Of a DNA stretch of 64,000 nt, positions 9,261 through 18,536 are shown piece by piece. Position 1 is the first letter of the stretch; every line of letters begins with the position of its first letter. The notes beneath the pieces were generated by a model. That model saw only the letters and a list, made by a program, of their open reading frames with translations, made no database searches and was not told the DNA's origin. Both the position numbers and the translations under genes were made by a program. This DNA comes from JACVRN01 sp035276685 (GTDB lineage: Bacteria > Acidobacteriota > Blastocatellia > Pyrinomonadales > Pyrinomonadaceae), in contig DATELK010000199.1 in the NCBI GenBank assembly GCA_035276685.1, positions 1 to 64,000 on the forward strand. Reading direction: 5' to 3'.

Positions 9261-10244
9261 CTACCGCCAGTGCGGGTCTTTCACTTCAACACCTTCTGAG
9301 TTGAAAGGCGAGAGCGTGCGGCTGGCGCGGCCGTTCACGTCAAGCAACATCAGCCGCATCCTGCCTGACTCCGTCGAAACGTAAAGAATCTCTCGACCGT
9401 CCGGCGACCATGTGGGACTGGACTCGGCGGCGGGGGCGGAAGTGAGTTGGGCTAACTCTTGCCCGTCCCGACGGATTATCCAGATGTCAGGGCTTCCTTT
9501 GCGCGCGGACGAGAAGGCGAGCCAGTTGCCGTCGGGCGACCAAGCCGGATGTGTCTCACTGCCGCTCCCGGCTAGCAACTGGGACGGCTTGCCCTCCCTC
9601 AGCGAAGCGACCCAGAGTTGCTGTGTCAGAGTGTTGCCGAATCCCTGCTGGACAGTTGCCAAAGAGGAGATATAAGCCACCGTGCCGCCCTCCGGCGAAA
9701 GACTAGGGTAATCCTGAGGCCCTGTCTGAATCAGGAAAGGTCTTTGCGTTTGATCCACGAACGAGTAGACAAAAAAGTCCGCGTCTTCGTTGCCGGGCGC
9801 GAAAGTGTAAGAGGTGTAGACGATGCCGCTTCCGTCGCTTAGCCACGCCGGATAACCGTAGCGGCCTGCCGGGAGCGGTAGCCGGTTGGCAGCTTTCGTG
9901 GCAAGCAACATGACCCAGAGCGTGCCATCGCTCGTCGCGTAGGCGACCTGCCCCCCGTTCGGCGAGATAGCTGGCGCACGCTCGTCCAAGAAAGTGTCTG
10001 TGAGCTGTGTTAACTCTGTGCCGTCACTATTCATCACAAACAAATCCCAGTTCCCTTTAAGGTTCGCCACGAAAGCGACCTTGCCCCCTGCCTTCTCCCG
10101 CCTCTGCTCCTGTTGCGCTTGCTGCCTTGAGGCGCATTGAGTGAAGAAGGCGAGCGCCAGAGCCAATAACAGCAGATTAAGGAACAGCATCGGTTGACGG
10201 CGCGGCTGGAAAGAATCTCCGCTCAATATAAATTCTCCGTTCAC
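9261..10244 (-). CDS. TolB-like WD40-type (PD40) beta-propeller protein, exported
   Basis: A 327-residue protein with an N-terminal hydrophobic signal segment (about 19-36) and then a six-bladed propeller of PD40 repeats: 'DLFVMNSDGTELTQLTDT', 'PAISPNGGQVAYATSDG', 'PSLSPEGGTVAYIS', 'PAWSPDGNWLAFSS' and 'PTWSPDGREILYVS'. The repeats match the C-terminal propeller of TolB, without the TolB N-terminal domain. A propeller of this kind usually serves as a periplasmic protein-binding scaffold. The GTG start at 10244 has GAGG 8 nt upstream; the ATG at 10190 has no ribosome binding site. The cysteine after the hydrophobic core (FFTQC) is not a good lipobox, so lipidation is uncertain. Confidence 0.8.
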   Translation of the reverse strand: MNGEFILSGDSFQPRRQPMLFLNLLLLALALAFFTQCASRQQAQQEQRREKAGGKVAFVANLKGNWDLFVMNSDGTELTQLTDTFLDERAPAISPNGGQVAYATSDGTLWVMLLATKAANRLPLPAGRYGYPAWLSDGSGIVYTSYTFAPGNEDADFFVYSFVDQTQRPFLIQTGPQDYPSLSPEGGTVAYISSLATVQQGFGNTLTQQLWVASLREGKPSQLLAGSGSETHPAWSPDGNWLAFSSARKGSPDIWIIRRDGQELAQLTSAPAAESSPTWSPDGREILYVSTESGRMRLMLLDVNGRASRTLSPFNSEGVEVKDPHWR

Positions 10245-10254
10245 CGCGAGCGCC

Positions 10255-11448
10255 TCAAGGTTGCTCGTAAATTTGATCTAGGACGATGAAAAGCTTCTCC
10301 GCGCAATCTGCGTTGAGCGACTTGCCGCACTCGCGCTCGGCAGCGCTTCTAAGCAGCTCCGTGAGCCGCCCAGCCTCCGGGTCTGTGGCGAGCATCCAAG
10401 GCACTACCTCGTTGAGGTACGTCATGCGCGCAAGCGCACCTAGCCTTGCGTCTGATTCAAGCCCCTCCCGCTCAATCAGCACCTGCGTGGCAGACCGTAT
10501 GCCTTGCCGCCGGACGGAAGCCTCCGGCAGGTCGAACGGCTGGCCGTAGCGTATAGGCTCGAACGGCTTTATGAAGTGGAAACGCGCACGCGGCTCTACA
10601 AAACGGCGCGTCACCCACATCGCCACGACACGATCCGGCTCCGGCACGTCCCACGTCGTATACAGGTACGGCCCGATGTAAGGCGGAGGGCCCGGCGGCA
10701 ACGCCCCGGCATAGCGCGAATGGAAATCCGCGGCGATAACAGCAATACCAATCGGCACACAAAGGAATCCGCCCACGACGTGAAGAGGCTTGAGACGCGC
10801 TTTCCGCTCGCCCGTCCACAACCTCAACGCCAGCCACAGCACCAAGCCATAGACGACATGCGCCCCTATGGTGACGGCTAGAAACTTCGCATCTCTCCGA
10901 TATCCGAATACCTCCGCATACGGCGTCAGCAGCATAACCGCCTCCAGCGTCAGCCCCCACACCACCGCCGAGTAAACCCTAGGCTTTCGCACCAGCGCCG
11001 CATACATCAACCCGAAGCTCACACCATTCGTCAGGTGATAGCCCCAACCCAGAGCCTCCGACAGCGGCGTCGGCGACTCCACCCCCACCAGCACCGTGCC
11101 GAAATAAGAGATAGCCTTAAACACCGGCACACCCGCATAAGCGACAGGAATCCGCGCCACATCATACGCCAGCGTCGCCAGCCCCCCCGCCCAGAGTCCC
11201 GCCAATATTAAGTCTCGCGCGCTGTCATGTTTGCCACGGCAGAGGATCCAAAGCCACACGAGGCCGACCAGTTCGACGAGCAGCATGACCGCCGCCCCAT
11301 TGCGAAAGCTAATAGTGCCCGAAAAGTAGAGCAACAGACTTAGTATTGACAGTGAACTGAACGCGAAGACCGACAAGCGCAGCCAGCGGGCCGCGCCTGG
11401 CGGGTTGTGTGTCTCGCTCAAAATATGATCAGCTTCGCTTTGCCACAT
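10255..11448 (-). CDS. Polytopic membrane protein of unknown function
   Basis: A 397-residue protein I do not recognise. The N-terminal two thirds contain about seven hydrophobic segments (about 24-45, 52-70, 80-100, 150-165, 170-190, 205-225 and 240-260). The C-terminal 140 residues are soluble and end in an alpha-helical segment with two cysteines (ECGKSLNADC). The loop GALPPGPPPYIGPYLYTTWDVPEP sits just after the last membrane segment. The ending lies 10 nt before the TolB-like gene, so the two are co-transcribed. No transporter or enzyme signature is visible. Confidence 0.65.
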   Translation of the reverse strand: MWQSEADHILSETHNPPGAARWLRLSVFAFSSLSILSLLLYFSGTISFRNGAAVMLLVELVGLVWLWILCRGKHDSARDLILAGLWAGGLATLAYDVARIPVAYAGVPVFKAISYFGTVLVGVESPTPLSEALGWGYHLTNGVSFGLMYAALVRKPRVYSAVVWGLTLEAVMLLTPYAEVFGYRRDAKFLAVTIGAHVVYGLVLWLALRLWTGERKARLKPLHVVGGFLCVPIGIAVIAADFHSRYAGALPPGPPPYIGPYLYTTWDVPEPDRVVAMWVTRRFVEPRARFHFIKPFEPIRYGQPFDLPEASVRRQGIRSATQVLIEREGLESDARLGALARMTYLNEVVPWMLATDPEAGRLTELLRSAAERECGKSLNADCAEKLFIVLDQIYEQP

Positions 11449-11487
11449 GAGGTGTCATGAGAGTCCGTGAAGCCTGTCCGCGAGGTT

Positions 11488-11883
11488 TCACTTCACACGC
11501 GGGGTTTCCGAAGTTCTCCGCCAGATGAGCGCGCGTTCTCGCCCGAACAGCACGCGTTTCACATCATCATCGACTGTCACCTTGTAATTGAAGTTGCCCG
11601 TCAGCCCTGCGCGCGTGGGAGTGAGCAGAATCCTGACCTCAAGGTCACTGCCCGCTCGCGCCGTGTTTATCCCCTTGACGGCCATTGAGCTGTGGAAAGC
11701 CAACCCGGAAATACACAGCGTTGTGCTCGATGGAGTCCTCTCTTCCGTGAGCTTAAAATTCTGCACGTCTTTTAATTCGAGCACCACCTCACCTGCGTAA
11801 TCGCACGCCACCCACATCTGTAACGAGAGACTCGCGGCGAGAAGCAACGATCTCCTTATCGAACTTCCTATGTCCGTCTTCAC
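11488..11883 (-). CDS. Small exported protein downstream of the RHS gene
   Basis: A 131-residue protein with an N-terminal signal segment (RRSLLLAASLSLQMWVAC) and a beta-rich mature part. It starts with a GTG 2 nt after the RHS stop codon, with GAGG upstream, so it is translationally linked to the RHS gene. Genes in this position downstream of RHS toxins often encode immunity proteins. Here the partner would act outside the cytoplasm, and no known immunity family is recognisable. The cysteine at the end of the signal (WVAC) might be a degenerate lipobox. Confidence 0.6.
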   Translation of the reverse strand: MKTDIGSSIRRSLLLAASLSLQMWVACDYAGEVVLELKDVQNFKLTEERTPSSTTLCISGLAFHSSMAVKGINTARAGSDLEVRILLTPTRAGLTGNFNYKVTVDDDVKRVLFGRERALIWRRTSETPRVK

Positions 11884-11885
11884 CT

Positions 11886-14800
11886 CTACTTGCCTCGGAG
11901 CGATGAACTGCTGCCGTTGATGCTGGAGTTGCTGCCCTGGAAGCTGGACGGGCCGCTGCTGCTAGAACTGTTGCTCCCGCCTGAACTGCCGCCGAAGGTG
12001 CATTGTCGCCCTCCTCTCGGCTTGTTCGCACCCTCAATACTATCCCTCAAATTGGTGGGAGTGCTGATGCCCAAGAAGTCCCTCGAATTGAGTGACTCGC
12101 CCGTTCCAGCTTTCCATGCGTCGCTCGCGAACCCAGAACAAGGGTTGAGATAGCCCCATGCATCCTCGCCTTGATCCTTGTAGCGCTGAATCTCTGCGTA
12201 AAGCTGCGCCTCGGCCGCGTCGTCTATGTGCTTACTTCTCGACGCATCGCCCGACCAGCCAGCTTCCAAGTTCTCTTGTAGGCCATTACCAAGACCGTGC
12301 GGGTTATTGCCCCAAGTGCCGTAAGTGGTCGTCTTGCCTGAGTCCGTGGTGTAGGTAACCCAAGAGTGCCCCGATGGCCCGCCGCTCCCGCTTGAATGAA
12401 TCGTTAGCGTACCCGAAAGCCCGAAGGGATCCCAGCCGTTCACAGGGTTGTTAGTCACGAAGGTGTAGAAGTTGGCACCGGCGGCGAAGCCCAGCGGGTC
12501 TTGGCTAATAAAACGGCCCGCTTGCGGGTCGTAGTAGCGCTCACGGAAATAGTAGAGGCCAGACTCGGCGTCGAACTCCCTGCCCTGGAAAGCATAAGGG
12601 GCGACCGGAGAGCCAGCTTGAGAGGTAATCCTACCGAACGAGTCGTAAGTGAGACTGCTGCTCACGCCTGAGCCGGTGATCACTCGGAGGACGGAGCCGA
12701 GGGCGTCGAACTCAAAGAACGACGTGCTGCTGCCGCGTCGCACGGCCAGCGGCTCGTCCACCCCCGGCCCATGCACGTAACGAGCCGCCACGCCACCAGC
12801 GCCGGAATACTCGAACAGGATGTTGTGCCCGTCATAGACGTAGCGTGTCACTTGGCCATCGACATTCTTTTCGATGCGCCGACCAAGGGCGTCGTATTTA
12901 TAAGAGGTCGCTAAGCCATCGGGCAGGTCTATGCGCGTGAGCCGATTCTCCGAGTTGTAGGTGTAACTGGTCGCTTTCGCAGTCGCCCGCTCTGACTTGC
13001 GAGTGAGATTGCCGTTTGCGTCGTAGATGTAGTCATACTTCACGTCGGCAAGCAGGCGATTGGCAGAGTCGTAGGTGTGGGAGGCGGCGAGATGCGAGCT
13101 GAGTCTGTTGCCGATCTTATCGTAAGAGTAAAGTTCGTTCAGCGCGCCGCCCGCGGGCTGAACGGCCGCGGTCAACTGGTGTAGGGCGTCATAGCTGAAG
13201 GCGCGACTCCCCGACGCATCGCCCATCGTGAGGCGGTTGCCGACCCTGTCGTAAGTGTAGTTGATAAGGAATTGTCCGGCGGGTGATTGGTGATCAATGG
13301 CGAGCAGGTGGTTCGCTGCGTCGTAAGAGTATTTCGTGGTTAGGCTGCCACGCGTGATTTGCGTTCGCCGGGAAATGTTGTCGTATGAGAAACCAACGGC
13401 GAGACCTGAGGGGTCAATTAGCGAGCTCAGCCGAGAGTTGTCGTCGTAGACATAGCTGGTGACTCCGCCCGCCGGGTCAGTCATGCTCGCACGAGCCCCG
13501 TTCGCGTCGTAGCTATATGTGATGAGGGTGGCCAGCTGAGCGGACGTTGCCCCCGTCTGGGTCGAGGCGACGCGGTTGAGCGCATCATAAGTGTAAGTGA
13601 TAGTGCTCTCAGGGCCTGAGACGCTCAGGAGATTGTTGACCTTGTCGTAGGCGTAATTCGTCGCGCCCTCGGGCGTCGTCTTCCTCAGTAGACGGCCCAG
13701 CGCGTCGTAAGTGTAACTGATTTGCTGCCCTTTGGAGTCGGTCGTCGAGGCAAGAAAGTTTTTTGAATTATAAGTGTACGTCCGACTCTGGCTGAGTGAA
13801 TCAGTCGCGCGCATGACCCGGTTGAAAACGTCATACTCGAACTTGGTCTGCGCGCCGTTAGGCAGCGTAATCAAGACAACGTTGTTCGCGGCGTCGTAGT
13901 CGTAGGCAATGGGGTCGCCGAGGGCGTTAGTGATGCGCGTCAGGCGCTCGTTCGCATCGTAGACGTACTGCGTGACCCGGCCCTCAGCGTCGGTAAAGCT
14001 CGTGACCTTTCCGAGGATGTCGAACGCTGTGGTGGAGGAGTTACCGCGCGCGTCAATCGCCTGCGTCTGGTTGCCGAACGCGTCGTAGCCGAATGTCGAG
14101 ACGTGGCCTGCGGCATCCGTCATCTTCAACAACTGCCCCTTCGCGTCGTACTGGAGTTGCGTGGCCTGATTCAGGGGCGTCGTCACCTTGATGAGGTTCC
14201 CGCGCGAGTCATAGTCGAAGCGGGTCGTCTTGCCGCGCGCGTCCTGGATTGTGAGAAGCTGATTAAACGTCGAGTCGTACGTCGCCGAGCGGGTGTTACC
14301 GAGCGCATCTTTCGTGGTCAAAAGGTTCCCGCGCGAGTCGTAGGTGTAGGTTGTCTTTCTCCCGCTCTTGTCGGTGAACTCGGTGAGGTTGAGATCGGCG
14401 TCGTAAGCGAGTTGCTCGGAGTTGCCGAGCGGGTCAGTCCGCCTGACAATGCTGCCGGACTCGTTGTAGAAGTAGGTCCAGACGTTGTTCTGCGAATCCC
14501 TTTCGAGCGTGCGCTTCTGGTCAGGCTGATAGGTGAACGCCCACGTCTCCGCCCCGTCAACGAAGGTGGCGACGCGCCCGGAGGCGTCGTAGCTGAGGTG
14601 GAGGCGTTGGTTACCGCGCTGATCCGTTATCGAAGTGACTCTTTTGTCCGTGCCATATTGTAGCGTCCCGGCGTTGCCGAGCGGGTCGGTGAAACTCACG
14701 AGGTTGCCGTTCGCGTCGTAGGCATAACGGAAGACGCGGTTAGCGGGGTCAGCTACGGAACTGACGCGCCCATTCGCACCCTTCGTAAACTGGAGGACGC

Positions 14801-15419
14801 GCCCCGTCGCATCCGTCTCGGAGGTGAGGAAGCCTGTCTGGTCGTAGGAGAGCGTGAGCGTGTTGCCGTTACGGTCAGCCACGGCGACGAGTTTGCCTTC
14901 GGCGTCGAATTCGCGGCGCACGCCATTCGGCTCACGCAGGGTGTGTGTGCCGTCTTGATTCTTGCGCAACGACGCGTGGACTGACGGCGGCGGCGTGTAG
15001 GTGCCGTCGGAGTTTTGAATGAAGCGGTCGCGCTTGCCGTTGGGTTGGCGAACTATCGCTACCTTCTGCGTCTCCCCGTCCGCAAGCACGAGCCGCTGAT
15101 CATAGCTGTGCGTCCACCCGTTGCCAAAAGGCCCTAGACGAAGGTCTTGGCTATTGTAGACGAGTGTCAGTTCAAGCGCAGGGCCGAGCGCGGGGACTAG
15201 CAGGTGGCGCGTGCTGAATATGAAGTTGCCGGTGGCTATTTCGACCGGAGAGCCGCACCGCTCCGGCCCGGTCGGGCCGGGGTCCGGATTATTGTTCCCA
15301 CTATCGCCGGTGAAGCTGTTGTGGCCGGTGTCCCAGGGCGGGACGTGGAAGGCCGTGACCGTCGAGACGGAGAGCAGGATGAGGAGGGAAATAAACAGGT
15401 AGTGCCTTAGCCTTTTCAC
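11886..15419 (-). CDS. RHS/YD-repeat protein with papain-like C-terminal domain
   Basis: A 1177-residue secreted RHS protein. It has a signal peptide (1-23), a DUF6531-like entry region ('CGSPVEIATGNF', 'LVYNSQD', 'FGNGWTHSYD'), more than thirty YD repeats (about 150-900) that should form the RHS cocoon, and the RHS-associated core (YYFRERYYDPQAGRFISQDP to NGWDPFGL, about 940-995). A variable C-terminal domain of about 180 residues follows. That domain has His1018 in GHSWV and Cys1094 in NPCSGFASDAW, followed by a STPTNL segment and a Ser/Gly-rich tail. A His-then-Cys order fits a permuted NlpC/P60 (papain-like) fold; this is inference. It starts with GTG, overlapping the upstream stop codon by 3 nt. 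Confidence 0.85.
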   Translation of the reverse strand: MKRLRHYLFISLLILLSVSTVTAFHVPPWDTGHNSFTGDSGNNNPDPGPTGPERCGSPVEIATGNFIFSTRHLLVPALGPALELTLVYNSQDLRLGPFGNGWTHSYDQRLVLADGETQKVAIVRQPNGKRDRFIQNSDGTYTPPPSVHASLRKNQDGTHTLREPNGVRREFDAEGKLVAVADRNGNTLTLSYDQTGFLTSETDATGRVLQFTKGANGRVSSVADPANRVFRYAYDANGNLVSFTDPLGNAGTLQYGTDKRVTSITDQRGNQRLHLSYDASGRVATFVDGAETWAFTYQPDQKRTLERDSQNNVWTYFYNESGSIVRRTDPLGNSEQLAYDADLNLTEFTDKSGRKTTYTYDSRGNLLTTKDALGNTRSATYDSTFNQLLTIQDARGKTTRFDYDSRGNLIKVTTPLNQATQLQYDAKGQLLKMTDAAGHVSTFGYDAFGNQTQAIDARGNSSTTAFDILGKVTSFTDAEGRVTQYVYDANERLTRITNALGDPIAYDYDAANNVVLITLPNGAQTKFEYDVFNRVMRATDSLSQSRTYTYNSKNFLASTTDSKGQQISYTYDALGRLLRKTTPEGATNYAYDKVNNLLSVSGPESTITYTYDALNRVASTQTGATSAQLATLITYSYDANGARASMTDPAGGVTSYVYDDNSRLSSLIDPSGLAVGFSYDNISRRTQITRGSLTTKYSYDAANHLLAIDHQSPAGQFLINYTYDRVGNRLTMGDASGSRAFSYDALHQLTAAVQPAGGALNELYSYDKIGNRLSSHLAASHTYDSANRLLADVKYDYIYDANGNLTRKSERATAKATSYTYNSENRLTRIDLPDGLATSYKYDALGRRIEKNVDGQVTRYVYDGHNILFEYSGAGGVAARYVHGPGVDEPLAVRRGSSTSFFEFDALGSVLRVITGSGVSSSLTYDSFGRITSQAGSPVAPYAFQGREFDAESGLYYFRERYYDPQAGRFISQDPLGFAAGANFYTFVTNNPVNGWDPFGLSGTLTIHSSGSGGPSGHSWVTYTTDSGKTTTYGTWGNNPHGLGNGLQENLEAGWSGDASRSKHIDDAAEAQLYAEIQRYKDQGEDAWGYLNPCSGFASDAWKAGTGESLNSRDFLGISTPTNLRDSIEGANKPRGGRQCTFGGSSGGSNSSSSSGPSSFQGSNSSINGSSSSLRGK

Positions 15420-15862
15420 CTTTGTGCTCCTTCCGTGGGGGACGTGGCGGCTTCGAATCGCTCTATCAGGGTGTTGATGCGTCCCTTGAGCGAGTCGATG
15501 GATTGCCCGACATCGGGGTTCTCTTCGAGGTAGCTTTTGATCTCGTCGGCGTGTGCGCTGGCGTAGCGCAACTCGTCTTTCGGGTTCATGCCGTAGCGGC
15601 GGTACATCTCATCGCGCAGGGACTTGTTTCGCTCGGTGACCTCGTCCAGTTTCTGCGCCAGTTTCTTGCGGTCATTCTTATTCTGTGTGGCGGCGTCAAC
15701 TCGCTCCTCCCACTCCTGTACGGAAAGCTGCATGAGGGCGCGCGTCAGCTGGCAGTAGTCTGCGACGGTAATCTCACTCTGTTGAACTGGAATCGCCTGA
15801 GTTGCAAGCACCAGAAGGAGGCTCATCGCAGGAAGTAAACGTGGTCTCATTAATCTACGCAT
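15416..15862 (-). CDS. Exported coiled-coil protein
   Basis: 148 residues from the ATG at 15862: a signal peptide (MRRLMRPRLLPAMSLLLVLA) followed by a helical, charged protein with heptad character ('WEERVDAATQNKNDRKKLAQ' and on to about residue 110). The frame also allows an ATG at 15892, ten codons upstream. The stop overlaps the RHS start. Coiled-coil partners are frequent next to RHS proteins, as adaptors or chaperones, but an exported one is unusual and I cannot assign a role. No cysteine-rich or catalytic motif is seen. Confidence 0.6.
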   Translation of the reverse strand: MRRLMRPRLLPAMSLLLVLATQAIPVQQSEITVADYCQLTRALMQLSVQEWEERVDAATQNKNDRKKLAQKLDEVTERNKSLRDEMYRRYGMNPKDELRYASAHADEIKSYLEENPDVGQSIDSLKGRINTLIERFEAATSPTEGAQR

Positions 15863-15914
15863 CGGTTCTCTCTTTCCGTAAGTCCCTTTCATTTAGCAGG
15901 GCCGTCGTCTCGTC

Positions 15915-18455
15915 TTAGTAGAAAACCCTGACCAGCACATAGCGGACGATAGACTGGTTGCCAGCCGCGTCCGTCGCCTTCAGAGCGAGCCGGTAGTCGC
16001 CTTTGTCCACGAAAATGCCGCCGTTGTTACGCCCGTCCCACTCTATAGCGCCTGCGCCCGCCTGAGCATTGAGTTGTGTAATGGTGCGTACGAGCGTGTT
16101 CGTGCCGGTGCGGAAGACCAGGAGCGTGACGTTGGCCTGCTTCGACAGCGTGTAAGATATCTTCGTCGTAGGGTTCTGAGGGCTGATGAAATTGCCCGTC
16201 GCCGGGTCGAAATAGTTAGGCTCGGCTGAGACGTTTGAAATCTGCGGCGCGGCCTCGACGTAGATGGCGTTGTTGGGAAGGGTGAAGGCGGTCATGCCCC
16301 AGAGGAACTGTTCGCCGGGCGGCGGTGCCACTACACGGCCCGTGATGTCAGTCCCGTCCCAAAATAGCGTGTAGTTCCCTCGGCCAAAAAGTTTTCGGTC
16401 GAAGAGAGAGACGACCTCGTCTACACGGAAGAACAGACGTATGGAGACAGAGACTTCCGCGGCTCGTTGAAGATTGAAATCCACCTTCAAGAAATCGTCC
16501 TCCAACGGCTTGAAGGGACAGGTGAAACAGGATGTGCCCGCGCTCGTTGACATGTTCCAAGAAGGATTGAACAACTGCCCGCCGGTAGTGTTGCTCTGAT
16601 CCAAGATTTGTGGCTGCCCGTTGACCACATATTGCATCACGGCGTAGTAAACGCCTTCGGGCACAACCGAGCTGCTGGTGTCTTTGCAGTCCCAAGCGTC
16701 AGAGTATGAGCCGGCTGTACGTGTTACGTTGTTGACGAGCATACGCACGGTCTGACCAGCCTTATTGCGTATGAAGAGGGTAATAGGTGTTGTCCCCCCT
16801 TGAGTTGTGTTAACAGAAACCGTGCCGCCTTGTAGCGGGTTGCACGTCTCATTTGGAATCGAAAGGCTGACGAGGATGTTGACCGTTACATCAACGGTGT
16901 CAACTCCGGTCAGGCCAGCATTGTCCGTCACGCGCAGAGCGGCTGTAAAAGTTCCAGGCGATTCATACTTGAACGTCGTGGCGGCTGTAGTGGTCGAGGA
17001 GAACTCAAACACACCGTCGCCGTCGAAGTCCCATTCGTATTTAGCGATCGTCCCATCCGCATCAGTGCCCGTCCCGTTGAAGGAGACGGTAAACGGCGCG
17101 TTAACAGTTAAAGTCGTAGAGGGCGTTGTAATCGTCGCCGTCGGCGAGCCGGCCGGGCCTACCCGGACGGCGGTTGTGGTAACGCGGGCAGTATCTGTTA
17201 GACCCTCGTTATCCGTGACGCGGAAGGCCGCGTTAAAGCTGCCTGCGGAATTGAAGGTGTGTGTGGTATTGCCCACCGTCGTAGATGTGAAATCAAAGAC
17301 GCCGTCCCCCTCGAAATCCCACTCGAACTTCACAATGGTTCCATCCTTGTCCGTGCCGGAGCCTGTGAAATTGACCGTCAATGGGATCGGGCCGTTTGAA
17401 GGATTTACACTGGCAGTGGCCGTCGGCGGGTTACCCGTCACGCTAAAGGGGATTGAGGCCGTGACAGTCTGGTTTTTGTCGTTTAGCACCTCAAGGACAG
17501 CATTGAAAGTTCCCTTTTGTGAGAAGGTGCGTGTGTAATTTCTAGCCCCTGGATCGCTGGTGTCGAAGATTCCATCTCCTTGGAAATCCCAGCGGTAGCG
17601 CAGAATCGACCCGTCCGTATATTCAGCTTTGGTTATGAAGGTCACCATTAAAGGAGCTGGCCCGCTGGTAGGTATTACCTCCGGTAATGCGCGGAATACA
17701 GAGACCGTAAACCTGGAAGTGGCTTGAGTCAGATTCCCTGCTTTATCCTTTATGCTAGCTTCAATCGTGTGTTGACCTCCGGATAGAGGAACTACGTAGG
17801 AGGCTTTGGCACCCGTCACGGCGAAGAGGTTGGTATAGGGGTACCCGTCAATAGCAACCATAAAAGTGGCCGTGTCTACTCCTGATCCATTATCGCTATA
17901 AGCAATCTCGACCAGCGGCGCGGTCGTCGTGCTAACCGTAGTCCCATCTGCGGGATTTATACTTATGAGAGGAGGAGTCGTATCTGCGACATTACACCCG
18001 GACAGGCAGGTGATGGTGATAGTGATATAGCTATTCTTAACGCCGCCTTTGAGTTTAATGCGTAAAGTATTGTTAGCTTGAACATTAATGTTCCTTCGTA
18101 TTACCCCAACCTGTTGATTAAAGTCACGCTCTTTAACGACCTCGTTATTGTTTAAAACAACCTCGCCGCTACTGATGCGACCACTTCCATCAGCACCGCC
18201 ATTCTGTATGACAAGGCCATAAGTGGCGTTGAGGTTTGAAATATTGAAATTTTCCACAAATACTTTGGGCGGGCCGGGTGGCTGTGTGAATGTCTTAGGC
18301 CCGAAAACAGGCGTTTGCGATGGGGTTGAAGGGGCCGCAAACTGGAAGGCTAGAATCAGCAGTGCTGAGACAAACAGCCGACGCATTACACGGCTGTTCC
18401 AACCGTGTGCGCTCCTTGTTTGAAGAGCCAAAGCAAAGCGGGTAATAGGTATCAT
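15915..18455 (-). CDS. PKD-domain surface protein with FlgD-Ig-like modules
   Basis: About 846 residues. After a signal segment (about 25-42 from this start) come a beta-rich N-terminal region (about 50-145) and a bacterial Ig-like segment ('DTTPPLISINPADGTTV', about 155-245). Three PKD domains follow (about 250-330, 335-425 and 435-520), each with an 'RWDFQGDGIFD/EWDFEGDGVFD'-type signature. The C-terminus has two or three FlgD-Ig-like modules with 'DAWDCKD', 'LFWDGTD' and 'IEWDGRNNGG'. The architecture implies an extracellular adhesin-like or structural role. The ATG at 18455 has AAGGAG upstream with 11-nt spacing; an ATG closer to the signal (18386) is possible but lacks a clear ribosome binding site. 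It is the first gene of the seven-gene minus-strand cluster. Confidence 0.82.
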   Translation of the reverse strand: MIPITRFALALQTRSAHGWNSRVMRRLFVSALLILAFQFAAPSTPSQTPVFGPKTFTQPPGPPKVFVENFNISNLNATYGLVIQNGGADGSGRISSGEVVLNNNEVVKERDFNQQVGVIRRNINVQANNTLRIKLKGGVKNSYITITITCLSGCNVADTTPPLISINPADGTTVSTTTAPLVEIAYSDNGSGVDTATFMVAIDGYPYTNLFAVTGAKASYVVPLSGGQHTIEASIKDKAGNLTQATSRFTVSVFRALPEVIPTSGPAPLMVTFITKAEYTDGSILRYRWDFQGDGIFDTSDPGARNYTRTFSQKGTFNAVLEVLNDKNQTVTASIPFSVTGNPPTATASVNPSNGPIPLTVNFTGSGTDKDGTIVKFEWDFEGDGVFDFTSTTVGNTTHTFNSAGSFNAAFRVTDNEGLTDTARVTTTAVRVGPAGSPTATITTPSTTLTVNAPFTVSFNGTGTDADGTIAKYEWDFDGDGVFEFSSTTTAATTFKYESPGTFTAALRVTDNAGLTGVDTVDVTVNILVSLSIPNETCNPLQGGTVSVNTTQGGTTPITLFIRNKAGQTVRMLVNNVTRTAGSYSDAWDCKDTSSSVVPEGVYYAVMQYVVNGQPQILDQSNTTGGQLFNPSWNMSTSAGTSCFTCPFKPLEDDFLKVDFNLQRAAEVSVSIRLFFRVDEVVSLFDRKLFGRGNYTLFWDGTDITGRVVAPPPGEQFLWGMTAFTLPNNAIYVEAAPQISNVSAEPNYFDPATGNFISPQNPTTKISYTLSKQANVTLLVFRTGTNTLVRTITQLNAQAGAGAIEWDGRNNGGIFVDKGDYRLALKATDAAGNQSIVRYVLVRVFY

Positions 18456-18503
18456 GGGCGGCGTCACTCCTTTTTGAGGATTGAGGCGCTACAACGCTGC
18501 GCA

Positions 18504-18536
18504 CTGTGATGCGCGGCTATAAATCGTGCATCACAG
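18504..18536. promoter_or_regulatory. Operator-like inverted repeat upstream of the PKD/RHS cluster
   Basis: CTGTGATGC (18504-18512) and GCATCACAG (18528-18536) are a perfect 9-bp inverted repeat with a 15-nt spacer. It sits about 50-80 nt upstream of the PKD gene start. The arms resemble a dyad operator; the 15-nt spacer would also allow an RNA hairpin in the 5' leader. Confidence 0.4.

Noticed and set aside
12400..15300. Dense short repeats in the RHS gene that could be mistaken for a repeat array
   Set aside because: They are in-frame YD-repeat codons of one long open frame, variable in length and sequence, with no constant repeat/spacer pattern. No CRISPR array or cas gene is seen in the window.
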